Positions 21,942 through 30,798 of a stretch of 64,000 bases of DNA are shown here, piece by piece; the stretch's first letter is position 1; each line of letters starts with the position of its first letter. The stretch lies in the NCBI RefSeq assembly GCF_009870825.1, contig NZ_WTWY01000001.1, forward strand, positions 62,001-126,000. Direction: 5' to 3'. A program made the translations under genes and the position numbers. The stretch comes from Paenibacillus sp. USDA918EY (lineage in GTDB: Bacteria > Bacillota > Bacilli > Paenibacillales > Paenibacillaceae). The notes beneath the pieces are model-generated. The model was not told the DNA's origin. It worked only from the letters and a program-made list of their open reading frames with translations, and made no database searches.

Positions 21942-22520
21942 ATGGCTTCGGATATCATTTCCACGCCGAATATATGGCCTAACTACTCGGCTTCGAACGT
22001 CGCAAGGGCAAGCAGCAAAAAACAGGAGCTTGGCAAAGACCAGTTCTTGAGCATTTTGATCAAACAGCTGCAAAACCAGGATCCGATGCAGCCGATGGAG
22101 GACAAGGAGTTTATCGCGCAGATGGCCCAGTTTTCTTCGGTGGAGCAGCTCATCAACATATCCAACCAGCTGAAAACGATGAGCCAATCGCTGGGCAGCG
22201 TGTCCGGCCTGATCGGCAAAGAGATCAGTTGGATCGACGATTCGAATTCGGATCAAGGGAGCGATAGCAAAAGCGAGCTGAAATCCGGCGTCGTGGACTC
22301 CATTATCGTCAAAGACGGCGTTCAATACGCTTCCGTTGGTTCGCTGGCGATTCCGTTAGACAAAGTCGTCGAGATCAAGGACCCGCAATCCAACGGGGAA
22401 GCGAATCCGGCTCCGGAACAAACGCCCGCATCCGACGGTTCGAAACAAGCGGATCCGGCTGAAGGCGCTTCGAACGGGGCGTCGAATCCAACCGGTCCCG
22501 CAAGCGGTGAATCCTTATGA
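21942..22520 (+). CDS. flgD: Flagellar hook capping/scaffold protein FlgD
   Basis: 192 residues. FlgD caps the growing hook. The family core LGKDQFLSILIKQLQNQDPMQP is at about residues 29-50, then FIAQMAQFSSVEQLINI. The C-terminus (about 145-192) is a Ser/Pro/Ala-rich tail in place of a full Ig-like domain, as in the short Bacillus form. ATG 21942 follows GGAGGTG. Confidence 0.94.
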   Translation: MASDIISTPNIWPNYSASNVARASSKKQELGKDQFLSILIKQLQNQDPMQPMEDKEFIAQMAQFSSVEQLINISNQLKTMSQSLGSVSGLIGKEISWIDDSNSDQGSDSKSELKSGVVDSIIVKDGVQYASVGSLAIPLDKVVEIKDPQSNGEANPAPEQTPASDGSKQADPAEGASNGASNPTGPASGESL

Positions 22521-22900
22521 GCGAACGCATAACGATCGGGCAGCTGTATCCATCCAAGATTTATCCCGCAGCCCAGAACGCGGCCCAGCGGAGTTCGCAG
22601 CAGGAAGCTTCACGCACCTCTTTTGGCGAGATATTCCAGCATGAGCTGCTCAAATTCAGCAACCATGCGGCCAAACGCCTGGAACAAAGAGGCATCGAAC
22701 TGAAAGGGGATCAGCTGGCCAAAATCCAAAATGCCGTCGACAAAGCGGCAGCCAAAGGAAGCAAGGAATCGCTGATCCTGATGAAAGACATGGCGCTGAT
22801 CGTCAACGTGGCGAACCGTACGGTCGTAACGGCGATGGACGGCAATTCGATGAAGGATAATGTTTTTACCCAAATTGACAGCGCAGTAGTGATATCTTGA
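22517..22900 (+). CDS. Flagellar operon protein (TIGR02530-type)
   Basis: 127 residues, start overlapping the flgD stop as ATGA. The conserved part (about residues 30-127) with FSNHAAKRLEQRGIEL and ALIVNVANRTVVTAMD matches the small flagellar protein found between flgD and flgE in many Bacillota. Function is not established; position suggests hook assembly. Confidence 0.85.
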   Translation: MSERITIGQLYPSKIYPAAQNAAQRSSQQEASRTSFGEIFQHELLKFSNHAAKRLEQRGIELKGDQLAKIQNAVDKAAAKGSKESLILMKDMALIVNVANRTVVTAMDGNSMKDNVFTQIDSAVVIS

Positions 22901-22901
22901 C

Positions 22902-22952
22902 CTGGCTGGCCCGACAGGAAAGCCAGTGGGCCGCTGACCGACAGAAGCGGTC
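22902..22952 (+). promoter_or_regulatory. Two hairpins between the TIGR02530-type gene and flgE
   Basis: CTGGCT (22902-22907) pairs with AGCCAG (22921-22926), and GACCG (22936-22940) with CGGTC (22948-22952). No T-run follows. These lie in the 79-bp gap ahead of flgE, one of the few gaps in the operon. Confidence 0.4.
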
Positions 22953-22979
22953 CATCCATAACAAGGGAGGAAAAAGACT

Positions 22980-23801
22980 ATGATGAGATCCATGTATTCG
23001 GGCGTTTCAGGCATGCGCGGTTTCCAAACCAAGCTTGACGTCATCGGCAACAACATCGCAAACGTGAATACGATCGGTTTCAAATCCGGCCGGGTGATGT
23101 TCAAGGATGTCATAAGCCAGACCGTGGCAGGCGTTACGGCCCCGGAGGATTCCGTACAAGGCGGCGTGAACGCCAAGCAGATCGGCCTTGGCGTATCCAT
23201 CGGTTCCATCGATACGATGCATCTGGGCGGCAGCGCGATGATGACGAATAATCCAACCGACCTGCGCATCGACGGAGACGGATTTTTTCTTGTAAAGCTG
23301 GATCCCGCACAGGATCCTCCGTTCCTGTCCCGAGCAGGGGATTTTCATATCGATGCTTTGAAGCAGCTCGTAACTTCGGACGGTTTGTTCGTATGCGATA
23401 CGGACGGGGCGCCGATCAAATTGCAGGATTCTACGGTCTCTTTTTCGATATCGCAGGACGGAACGATCATCCAGAAGCTCGATGACGGAACGACGGATAA
23501 CGGAACGAAGATCGGCGTGGGCAAAGTGCCAAACCCGGAAGGCCTGGAGAAAATCGGCGGGAACCTGTTCCGGATGACGCTCAACGCCAAAGAGGACGGA
23601 CTGGTCGACTTCCCGGCCGACGCCAACGACGCCACGAAGGGCACGGGCGCGATCATCGCCGGACAGCTTGAGATGTCCAACGTGGACCTGACGAGCGAGT
23701 TCACGGAAATGATCGTGGCTCAGCGCGGCTTCCAAGCCAACTCGCGGATCATTACGACGTCCGACGAGGTGCTTCAAGAGGTCGTGAATCTGAAACGTTA
23801 G
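22980..23801 (+). CDS. flgE: Flagellar hook protein FlgE (short form)
   Basis: 273 residues, the main hook subunit in Bacillus-type flagella. It starts MRSMYSGVSGMRGFQTKLDVIGNNIANVNT and ends with the C-terminal heptad (MIVAQRGFQANSRIITTSDEVLQEVVNLKR-type). The length fits the short Bacillus hook protein, once called FlgG, rather than the 400-residue enterobacterial FlgE. ATG 22980 is 9 nt after AAGGGAGG. It is flanked by hairpins on both sides. Confidence 0.93.
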   Translation: MMRSMYSGVSGMRGFQTKLDVIGNNIANVNTIGFKSGRVMFKDVISQTVAGVTAPEDSVQGGVNAKQIGLGVSIGSIDTMHLGGSAMMTNNPTDLRIDGDGFFLVKLDPAQDPPFLSRAGDFHIDALKQLVTSDGLFVCDTDGAPIKLQDSTVSFSISQDGTIIQKLDDGTTDNGTKIGVGKVPNPEGLEKIGGNLFRMTLNAKEDGLVDFPADANDATKGTGAIIAGQLEMSNVDLTSEFTEMIVAQRGFQANSRIITTSDEVLQEVVNLKR

Positions 23802-23814
23802 TAGATGCGAGTAG

Positions 23815-23837
23815 CGGGAGAGGCTCCGCCTCTCCCG
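23815..23837 (+). promoter_or_regulatory. GC-rich hairpin between flgE and swrD
   Basis: CGGGAGAGGC (23815-23824) and GCCTCTCCCG (23828-23837) form a perfect 10-bp stem with a TCC loop. It starts 14 nt after the flgE stop and is not followed by Ts, so it may stabilise or process the mRNA rather than end it. Confidence 0.6.
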
Positions 23838-23859
23838 AATTTCCATAGGAGGCGCTGCT

Positions 23860-24084
23860 ATGATTTCTGTTACCCGGTTAAACGGCTCACCAATATGGCT
23901 GAACGCTTTGCTTATCGAAACAGTGGAAGAAACGCCAGACACATATATTACATTGGTCACAGGCAAACGCATGATTGTTTTAGAAAAAGCAGCTGAGGTC
24001 ATTTCCTTGGTGAAACAATACAATCAGGAAATCGGCGTTCACAATGCCACTATAAAAGTGCAACAAACGGAGGAAAACTCATGA
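23860..24084 (+). CDS. swrD: Swarming motility protein SwrD/YlzI family (FlbD-like)
   Basis: 74 residues. It starts MISVTRLNGSPIWLNALLIETVEETPDT, the FlbD/SwrD pattern (short beta protein). In B. subtilis SwrD lies between flgE and fliL and raises motor torque. TAGGAGG precedes ATG 23860. The stop overlaps the fliL start. Confidence 0.9.
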   Translation: MISVTRLNGSPIWLNALLIETVEETPDTYITLVTGKRMIVLEKAAEVISLVKQYNQEIGVHNATIKVQQTEENS

Positions 24085-24545
24085 AAAAAATGCTGCCCTG
24101 GCTGATTACTATACTTCTGGCTATTACACTGATCGTGATTGCTGCAGTTCTGCTCAAGCCACAGCTGCTCGGAGAAGGCAACAATTCGAAAACTGGGGCT
24201 CAGGCGGTCGAGGGGAAAAAATTATCAGCGGATGAACTTGTGGAAATGACGTCTGAAATCAAAGATATCAAGACCAATCTTGCAGATCAGGATTATATCG
24301 TATTGATGAATTTTGCGTTCCAATTGAACGATAAGAAATCCAAGGAAGCATTCGACAAGATCAAAGAGTTCAAAATCAAGCCGATTATTATCAAAACCCT
24401 AGCCGATACCAAGCCGGAAGAATTGAGTGGCTCGAACGGCAAGGACCAATTAAGCGCAAAATTGATCAATCTGATCAATAAGACTCTGACTGATGGGAAG
24501 CTGAACCAGATCGAAATCACCGAATATCTGGTAACGCCGATCTAA
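24081..24545 (+). CDS. fliL: Flagellar basal body-associated protein FliL
   Basis: 154 residues, single-pass membrane protein near the stator. The membrane segment is at about residues 5-27 (LPWLITILLAITLIVIAAVLL), and the periplasm-facing domain ends KLNQIEITEYLVTPI, a FliL signature. ATG 24081 overlaps the swrD TGA. Confidence 0.94.
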   Translation: MKKMLPWLITILLAITLIVIAAVLLKPQLLGEGNNSKTGAQAVEGKKLSADELVEMTSEIKDIKTNLADQDYIVLMNFAFQLNDKKSKEAFDKIKEFKIKPIIIKTLADTKPEELSGSNGKDQLSAKLINLINKTLTDGKLNQIEITEYLVTPI

Positions 24546-24607
24546 GAAAGGATTCTTCCTAACATGCCGAAGAGAACCCAAGACAATCCTTTAAGGGGGT
24601 GAGATGA

Positions 24608-25606
24608 TTGGTTGACGTATTATCGCAAAACGAGATCGACGCCCTGCTTGCCGCGCTTTCGTCCGGCGAAATGGATGCGGAGGAGCTGAAAAAAGAGGAT
24701 ACGCAGAAAAAAGTCCGTTCCTATGACTTTAAACGGGCAGTCCGCTTTTCGAAGGACCATATCCGAAGCCTCACCCGCATCCATGAAAACTTTGCCCGCT
24801 TCCTGACAACGTATTTCTCGGCGCAGCTGCGTACTTTCGTGCAAATTAGCGTAGTCCAGGTGGAGCAGCTTCCTTATGACGAATTCATTCGCTCGATTCC
24901 TAAGATGACGATTTTGAACATTTTCGAAGCCGAGCCTTTAAAAGGAAGAATGGTGCTTGAGGTTCACCCCAACGTCGCGTACGCGATGCTGGATCGCCTG
25001 CTTGGCGGCGTAGGCAATGCGCCCACGAAGATCAATACCCTGACGGAAATCGAAACGACCATCATGGAGAGGATTTTCAGCCGCGCCTTCGACAGCCTCG
25101 CGGAGGCTTGGAAAACGGTGTTGGATATTTCCCCGCGGATGGAAGCGATGGAGACGAATCCGCAGTTTATGCAAATCGTGTCCCCGAACGAAACGATTGC
25201 GCTCATTTCGCTGAGCACGAAAATCGGGGATACGACGGGGATGATCAACCTTTGCATACCGCATGTCGTGCTGGAGCCGATCATGTCCAAGCTTTCGGCG
25301 CATGAATGGTTTATATCGGAGAAGAAGTCCAGTTTGCCGGAGGAAGCGGAATCGCTGAAATACCGGATCAGCCAAGCGAAGCTGAACATCGTCGCCGAGC
25401 TCGGCTCGAGCCACATATCGGTTTCCGAGTTTTTAGGCCTCAGCGTAGGGGACGTTATCAGCCTCAACAAATCGGTGGGCACCGGCCTTTCGATCAGGGT
25501 GGGTGACCGTCTCAAATTCATCGGAAGCCCGGGAACGCTGAAGGACCGGGTAGCCGTTCAAATCGACGAAATTGTCAGCGAAGGAGTTGAGGAATTTGAC
25601 GAGTAA
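24608..25606 (+). CDS. fliM: Flagellar motor switch protein FliM
   Basis: 332 residues, C-ring protein that binds CheY-P through its N-terminus. The N-terminal VDVLSQNEIDALLAAL is the CheY-binding peptide; the CheC-like middle domain and C-terminal FliN-like domain follow. TTG 24608 is placed after AAGGGGGTGAG. Confidence 0.97.
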   Translation: MVDVLSQNEIDALLAALSSGEMDAEELKKEDTQKKVRSYDFKRAVRFSKDHIRSLTRIHENFARFLTTYFSAQLRTFVQISVVQVEQLPYDEFIRSIPKMTILNIFEAEPLKGRMVLEVHPNVAYAMLDRLLGGVGNAPTKINTLTEIETTIMERIFSRAFDSLAEAWKTVLDISPRMEAMETNPQFMQIVSPNETIALISLSTKIGDTTGMINLCIPHVVLEPIMSKLSAHEWFISEKKSSLPEEAESLKYRISQAKLNIVAELGSSHISVSEFLGLSVGDVISLNKSVGTGLSIRVGDRLKFIGSPGTLKDRVAVQIDEIVSEGVEEFDE

Positions 25607-26870
25607 CGAATATTTGTCGCAAGAAGAAATAGACGCCTTGCTGAAGCAATCCGAATCGGATTATTCCAAAGGCACGGGCATGATGACGGTTGACGATTAT
25701 TTGACGCCGCTGGAGCAGGACGCGCTCGGCGAGATCGGCAACATTACGTTCGGCAGCGCCGCGACGGCACTCTCCACGCTGCTGGGCAAAAAAGTGGACA
25801 TCACGACGCCGAAAGTATCCATTATTACGCGCGGGCAGTTTGAATCGGAATTCCCCAAACCGCATGTCGCCGTCCATGTCACCTATGTGGACGGATTCGA
25901 AGGGATCAACTCGCTTGTCATCAAAACGCGCGATGCCCAGGTCATTGCCGATCTGATGCTTGGCGGGGAAGGAAATCCGGAGAATCAAGAGTTAAACGAA
26001 ATACATATCAGCGCGGTTCAGGAAGCGATGAACCAGATGATGGGCTCGTCCGCCACCTCGATGTCCACGATTTTCAATCGATTCGTGAACATCTCCCCGC
26101 CGGGCATCGATATATTGGACGTGGCGAGCGGAGACGGCGTCAGCAGCCTTCCGGCAGACGAAACGCTCATCAAAATTTCGTTCCGGCTGACGATCGGGGA
26201 CCTGATCGATTCGACCATCATGCAGCTTCTGCCGGTACAATTCGCCAAGGATATGGTCAACATTTTGATTCACGGGACCGATTCTGTCGAGCAGCTGGTC
26301 GAGGAAACGGCCGCCGCGGCCCAGGCTCCCGAAAAGCCGGCTGCAAGCCCGCAGGCTGCGTCGGCAGAGCCGCCGCAGCAGACGATGCCGCCGCAGCAAC
26401 CTGCGCCCGGCCAGCAGCCTCCGGCTTATCCGGAAGGGTATGCACCGGGAGGGCAAGGCGTTCCTTCGCCGATGCCGGGATACGAGCAAAACCCGCAGAT
26501 GCCGCCGTATGGCATGCCGCAGCATTACGGCACGCCATATAACCGCAACGTCAACGTGCAGCCGGTTCAGTTTTCGAATTTGCAATCCGCCGCCTACGGG
26601 TCGGTCGATCAAAATAATTTGAACTTATTGATGGACATTCCTCTTAAAGTCACCGTAGAATTAGGAAGGACCCAGAAGCAAATTAAGGATATCTTGGAAA
26701 TGTCTCAAGGTTCCATCATCGAACTGGACAAGCTTGCAGGCGAACCGGTGGATATTCTCGTGAACAACAAACTGATCGCCAAAGGCGAAGTCGTTGTCAT
26801 CGATGAGAACTTTGGAGTGCGCGTGACGGACATTCTCAGCCAATGGGACCGAATACAAAAATTACAATAA
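25596..26870 (+). CDS. fliY: Flagellar motor switch phosphatase FliY
   Basis: 424 residues. FliY replaces FliN in Bacillota and dephosphorylates CheY-P at the switch. N-terminal LSQEEIDALL peptide; CheC-like domain with both active-site motifs, EIGN (about residue 45) and EAMN (about 145); then a Pro/Gln/Ala-rich linker (about 240-325) and a C-terminal FliN domain (VTVELGRTQKQIKDIL, about 345-420). The linker makes it longer than the roughly 378-residue B. subtilis FliY. TTG 25596 is 9 nt after AAGGAG and overlaps fliM by 11 nt. Confidence 0.95.
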   Translation: MTSNEYLSQEEIDALLKQSESDYSKGTGMMTVDDYLTPLEQDALGEIGNITFGSAATALSTLLGKKVDITTPKVSIITRGQFESEFPKPHVAVHVTYVDGFEGINSLVIKTRDAQVIADLMLGGEGNPENQELNEIHISAVQEAMNQMMGSSATSMSTIFNRFVNISPPGIDILDVASGDGVSSLPADETLIKISFRLTIGDLIDSTIMQLLPVQFAKDMVNILIHGTDSVEQLVEETAAAAQAPEKPAASPQAASAEPPQQTMPPQQPAPGQQPPAYPEGYAPGGQGVPSPMPGYEQNPQMPPYGMPQHYGTPYNRNVNVQPVQFSNLQSAAYGSVDQNNLNLLMDIPLKVTVELGRTQKQIKDILEMSQGSIIELDKLAGEPVDILVNNKLIAKGEVVVIDENFGVRVTDILSQWDRIQKLQ

Positions 26871-26897
26871 GCAAAATTTAGGGAGGATTTTTAATCA

Positions 26898-27263
26898 ATG
26901 GCAAACCGTATTCTTATCGTGGATGATGCAGCATTTATGAGAATGATGATCCGTGATATTTTGTCTAAAAATGGTTTCGAGGTCGTAGGCGAAGCGCAGG
27001 ATGGAGCGCAGGCGATCGAAAAATTTAAAGAACTTCGTCCGGACCTGATCACAATGGATATCACCATGCCTGAAATGGACGGCATCGCCGCTTTGAAGGA
27101 AATCAAGAAGCTGGATCCAAGCGCGAAGGTCATCATGTGCTCGGCCATGGGCCAACAAGCGATGGTTATCGACGCGATCCAGGCCGGCGCCAAGGACTTC
27201 ATCGTGAAGCCGTTCCAAACGGACCGCGTCATCGAAGCGATCAACAAAACGCTGGGCGTATAA
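26898..27263 (+). CDS. cheY: Chemotaxis response regulator CheY
   Basis: 121 residues, stand-alone receiver domain that, when phosphorylated by CheA, acts on FliM/FliY. The acidic pair is Asp9-Asp10, the phosphoacceptor Asp54 (LITMDITMPEMDG) and the Lys of FIVKPF near residue 104. A ribosome binding site GGGAGGA precedes ATG 26898. Confidence 0.97.
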   Translation: MANRILIVDDAAFMRMMIRDILSKNGFEVVGEAQDGAQAIEKFKELRPDLITMDITMPEMDGIAALKEIKKLDPSAKVIMCSAMGQQAMVIDAIQAGAKDFIVKPFQTDRVIEAINKTLGV

Positions 27264-27268
27264 GCTCC

Positions 27269-27808
27269 ATGCTGATCGCAGCTGATATAGATACGCCCCA
27301 AAGCCCGGGAAATTATGCGCTGAATCTGATGTACGTCATTTTTGTTTTGGCGGTCATCGTCGTACTTATTATACTTTTGATTCGTTTCCTGGGCAGGAAA
27401 AACAAAACGTGGTTTACCAGTCGTGCCGTTCGGACCTTGGGCGCAGTCGGGCTCGGTCCGAACAAATCCCTTCAGATCATCGAAATCGGCAGCAGCCTGT
27501 ATCTGGTCGGCGTCGGCGAGGATATCCGCCTGGTCGACAAGATTACGGATCCGGAGGAAGTGAAGCTGATCATGGAGGCTTTCGAGCAGGAGGCAAGCGC
27601 CCGTCCGGGCGCCATTTCCCCCATGCTGGAAAAGCTGGCCTCCAGAATCCGCAAGCAAGGAACGTTGTCGGAAGACATTACGCTCGAGGATTCGTCCTCG
27701 TTTCACGAAGTCTTTGACGAAAAGCTGCGAAAAATGTCAAACCGAAAGGAAAAAATGGAGGAGCTTCTTCGCGAAGACAATACTACAGATCGGTTGAGGG
27801 ATCCATGA
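27269..27808 (+). CDS. fliO: Flagellar biosynthesis protein FliO (FliZ-like)
   Basis: 179 residues. One membrane segment (about residues 19-42, LMYVIFVLAVIVVLIILLI), then a basic cytoplasmic domain containing RFLGRK and LIEIGSSLYLVGVGEDIRLV-like sequence. FliO helps assemble the FliP export gate. The longer N-terminal frame overlaps cheY, so I start at ATG 27269. No good ribosome binding site is visible, only 5 nt after the cheY stop, suggesting coupling to cheY. Unlike B. subtilis FliZ, no cleavable signal peptide is obvious. Confidence 0.85.
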   Translation: MLIAADIDTPQSPGNYALNLMYVIFVLAVIVVLIILLIRFLGRKNKTWFTSRAVRTLGAVGLGPNKSLQIIEIGSSLYLVGVGEDIRLVDKITDPEEVKLIMEAFEQEASARPGAISPMLEKLASRIRKQGTLSEDITLEDSSSFHEVFDEKLRKMSNRKEKMEELLREDNTTDRLRDP

Positions 27809-28557
27809 AAAAGAAGGTTTTTCTTGCTTTCATCGTTTTATCGGTTATCAGTTTGCTCGCCTTGACGGCGGCATTCGCCGATCCCATACCGAACATCGAT
27901 ATACAGGTGGGCGATTCAGGGGGGAAACCGAGCACAAGCTCGTTGTCCATCCTTCTCCTGGTTACTGTCATCAGCATCGCGCCGGCGCTGCTGGTGCTGA
28001 TGACAAGCTTCACCCGGATCGTGGTCGTGCTGGGGTTCGTGCGTACGTCGCTTGGCACGCAGCAAACGCCGCCCAACCAGGTGCTGGTCGGTCTGGCGCT
28101 GTTTTTGACGCTGTTTGTGATGACACCAACGTTTTCATCGATCAACGACGTTGCCCTGCAGCCGTATCTGAAAGGCGAAATCACCCAGACGCAGGCGCTG
28201 GACAAAGCGGCGGAGCCGATGAAAAAGTTTATGTTCTCGCAAACGAGGGAAAAAGATCTGCTGCTGTTCATGAAATACACCAAGACGGAAAAGCCCAAAA
28301 CGTACAAGGATATCCCGCTCACCGTCATGGTTCCGGCATTTGCGATCAGCGAGCTGAAAACGGCGTTTCAGATGGGCTTCATGATATTTATTCCTTTTTT
28401 GATTATCGATATCGTCGTTTCAAGCACCTTGATGGCGATGGGGATGATGATGCTTCCGCCGGTCATGATATCGCTGCCGTTCAAAATTTTGCTGTTCGTG
28501 CTTGTGGACGGATGGTATTTGGTCGTCAAATCGCTGCTGATGAGTTTTAACACATGA
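27805..28557 (+). CDS. fliP: Flagellar export gate protein FliP
   Basis: 250 residues. N-terminal signal peptide (cleavage near AFAD, about residue 27), then four membrane segments including LVLMTSFTRIVVVLGFVRTSLGTQQTPPNQVL, the FliP/SctR signature. It builds the gate pore with FliQ and FliR. ATG 27805 overlaps fliO as ATGA. Confidence 0.97.
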   Translation: MKKKVFLAFIVLSVISLLALTAAFADPIPNIDIQVGDSGGKPSTSSLSILLLVTVISIAPALLVLMTSFTRIVVVLGFVRTSLGTQQTPPNQVLVGLALFLTLFVMTPTFSSINDVALQPYLKGEITQTQALDKAAEPMKKFMFSQTREKDLLLFMKYTKTEKPKTYKDIPLTVMVPAFAISELKTAFQMGFMIFIPFLIIDIVVSSTLMAMGMMMLPPVMISLPFKILLFVLVDGWYLVVKSLLMSFNT

Positions 28558-28585
28558 TGGATGAGAAAGGCGAAGGAGGCCGGCC

Positions 28586-28855
28586 ATGAACTCTGATTTT
28601 ATTATCGGCCTAGCGGGACAGGCGGTGTATACCGTGCTGAAGGTGAGCGCGCCGATGCTGCTGCTTGGTTTGATCGTCGGCTTGATCGTGAGCATTTTCC
28701 AGGCGACGACCCAGATTCAGGAGCAGACCCTCGCGTTCATACCGAAAATCGTTGCGGTGCTGCTGGCGCTCCTGCTGTTCGGGCCGTGGATTTTGACGAC
28801 GCTCGTGGATTTCACCTACAACATATTAGATAACCTATATAAATATATCGGGTAG
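28586..28855 (+). CDS. fliQ: Flagellar export gate protein FliQ
   Basis: 89 residues, two membrane hairpins (LLLGLIVGLIVSIFQATTQIQEQTLAF-type, then IVAVLLALLLFGPWIL). Part of the FliP-FliQ-FliR gate. AAGGAGG precedes ATG 28586. Confidence 0.97.
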   Translation: MNSDFIIGLAGQAVYTVLKVSAPMLLLGLIVGLIVSIFQATTQIQEQTLAFIPKIVAVLLALLLFGPWILTTLVDFTYNILDNLYKYIG

Positions 28856-28868
28856 GCGGTAGCGATCG

Positions 28869-29657
28869 ATGAATATGCTGCTGGATAGCTTGCCGGTGTT
28901 TATGCTTATTTTTTGTCGAATTACCTCCTTTTTTGTTGTCGCGCCCGTGCTGTCCTCAAGAGGAGTCCCTAACATTTTTAAAATCGGCATGTCCTTTTTT
29001 CTGTCCGTTCTCGTATTTCTGACGTACGGCGTTCATCATGAGCTGCCGGCCGACCTGACTTACATCCTGCTGATTATCCGCGAGGTTCTTATCGGCTTGG
29101 TGCTGGGGTTTGTCGCGTATCTGCTGCTTATGGTCATTCAGACTGCAGGCGCTTTGATCGATATACAGATCGGATTCGGCATCGCCAACGTCATCGATCC
29201 GATGACCGGCGCGTCGTCCCCGGTTCTCGGAAACTTCAAATATATGTTTGCCCTGTTGCTGTTTCTTACCATGAACGGGCATCATTATTTGATCGACGGC
29301 ATCATACGCAGCTACGACTGGGTGCCGTTATCCAACGATTTTTTTATAAAGCTGTACAACGGAAGCATCTCCGATTTTTTGGTCAAAACCTTCGGCCAAT
29401 CGTTTGTGCTGGCCTTTCAGATGGCGGCGCCGATCGTTACCGCGTTATTCCTGACGGACGTAGGACTTGGTTTCTTGGCCCGTACGGCTCCGCAGTTTAA
29501 CGTCTTCGTGATCGGGATGCAGCTTAAAGTGATTGTCGGCTTGGTTGTGCTGCTGCTGCTCGTACCCAGCTTTTCGTACTTGTTCGGCGATTTGTTTCAC
29601 ATCATGTTCGAATCGATGCAAAATCTGCTGGGGTTGTTGGGGCATAGGCCGACTTAA
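28869..29657 (+). CDS. fliR: Flagellar export gate protein FliR
   Basis: 262 residues, multispanning membrane protein. The stretch LLMVIQTAGALIDIQIGFGIANVIDPMTG and the C-terminal NVFVIGMQLKVIVGL are FliR/SctT signatures. It closes the FliP-Q-R gate and contacts FlhB, encoded next. Confidence 0.96.
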   Translation: MNMLLDSLPVFMLIFCRITSFFVVAPVLSSRGVPNIFKIGMSFFLSVLVFLTYGVHHELPADLTYILLIIREVLIGLVLGFVAYLLLMVIQTAGALIDIQIGFGIANVIDPMTGASSPVLGNFKYMFALLLFLTMNGHHYLIDGIIRSYDWVPLSNDFFIKLYNGSISDFLVKTFGQSFVLAFQMAAPIVTALFLTDVGLGFLARTAPQFNVFVIGMQLKVIVGLVVLLLLVPSFSYLFGDLFHIMFESMQNLLGLLGHRPT

Positions 29658-29681
29658 GCCGGAATAAAGGAGCAAACTGGA

Positions 29682-30770
29682 GTGTCCTACAGATATCGGC
29701 TCGATTTGCAGTTGTTTGCCGGCGAGAAAACGGAAAAAGCGACGCCGAAAAAACGGCAGGATACCCGCAAAAAGGGTCAGGTCGCCAAAAGCCAGGAGCT
29801 TTCCGGCTCCGTGGTGCTGCTGGCCTCCTTTTTAAGCCTGCTGATGTTCGGCGGGTTGATCAAGGAACGGTTGGTGGGACTGTTTAAGGACGTGTTTCTG
29901 AACCGTCTGAATTCCGGCGTTTCGATCGGAAACGTGATGAATATGGCGATGGAGTACGTGATCCAAATTTTAATCTTAATGGCGCCGCTGTTTATCACGA
30001 CGATCGTCTTAGCGCTTGTGGCCAACGTGGCGCAGGTTGGATTCATGCTGACCGGCGAAATGCTTAAGCCGAAATTCAGCAAACTGAATCCGATCAAAGG
30101 ATTTAAAAACATTTTTTCGGTCAGGTCGCTGGTGGAATGCTTGAAATCCATCTTTAAAGTGACCGTTATCGGGCTGCTGGTCTACCAGACGTTGTCGGGC
30201 GCCTTGCCGAAAATCGGCAAGCTGTCGGAGATGAATCTCGAAAAGACCTTTCATTTCGCGGCGAACTTGACGATGAACCTGGGGCTGAAGATCGGCGCCG
30301 CCTTGTTTGCGATGGCGATACTGGATTATTTATATCAACGTTATGAATTCGAAAAAAGCATCCGGATGTCCAAGCAGGACATCAAGGACGAATACAAAAA
30401 AATGGAGGGCGACCCGCTGGTCAAAGGGAAGATCCGGGAGCGCCAGCGCAGAATGGCGATGCAGCGCATGATGCAGGAAGTGCCCAAAGCGGATGTCGTC
30501 ATTACGAACCCGACGCACTTCGCCGTCGCCTTGAAATACGAGGGCTCCAAAATGGAAGCTCCGCAAATCATCGCCAAAGGCCAGGATTTCGTGGCACTGC
30601 GCATGAAGGAAGTGGCCAAAGAACACGGCGTCATAACTATGGAAAACAAACCTCTCGCCCGGGCCCTGTACCACAGAGCGGAGATCGGGGACTCCATTCC
30701 CGCCGATTTGTTTCAGGCCGTGGCTGAAGTTTTGGCATATGTATACAAATTAAAAGGCAAGGTTAAATAA
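29682..30770 (+). CDS. flhB: Flagellar export switch protein FlhB
   Basis: 362 residues: four membrane segments in the N-terminal half and a cytoplasmic domain with the autocleavage motif NPTH at residues 276-279. Autocleavage switches substrates from hook to filament. GTG 29682 gives the usual start YRYRLDLQLFAGEKTEKAT. The C-terminal part resembles the small protein encoded at 8-289. Confidence 0.97.
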   Translation: MSYRYRLDLQLFAGEKTEKATPKKRQDTRKKGQVAKSQELSGSVVLLASFLSLLMFGGLIKERLVGLFKDVFLNRLNSGVSIGNVMNMAMEYVIQILILMAPLFITTIVLALVANVAQVGFMLTGEMLKPKFSKLNPIKGFKNIFSVRSLVECLKSIFKVTVIGLLVYQTLSGALPKIGKLSEMNLEKTFHFAANLTMNLGLKIGAALFAMAILDYLYQRYEFEKSIRMSKQDIKDEYKKMEGDPLVKGKIRERQRRMAMQRMMQEVPKADVVITNPTHFAVALKYEGSKMEAPQIIAKGQDFVALRMKEVAKEHGVITMENKPLARALYHRAEIGDSIPADLFQAVAEVLAYVYKLKGKVK

Positions 30771-30798
30771 CCCCTTGGGATCGGAGGCAGTGAAGCCA

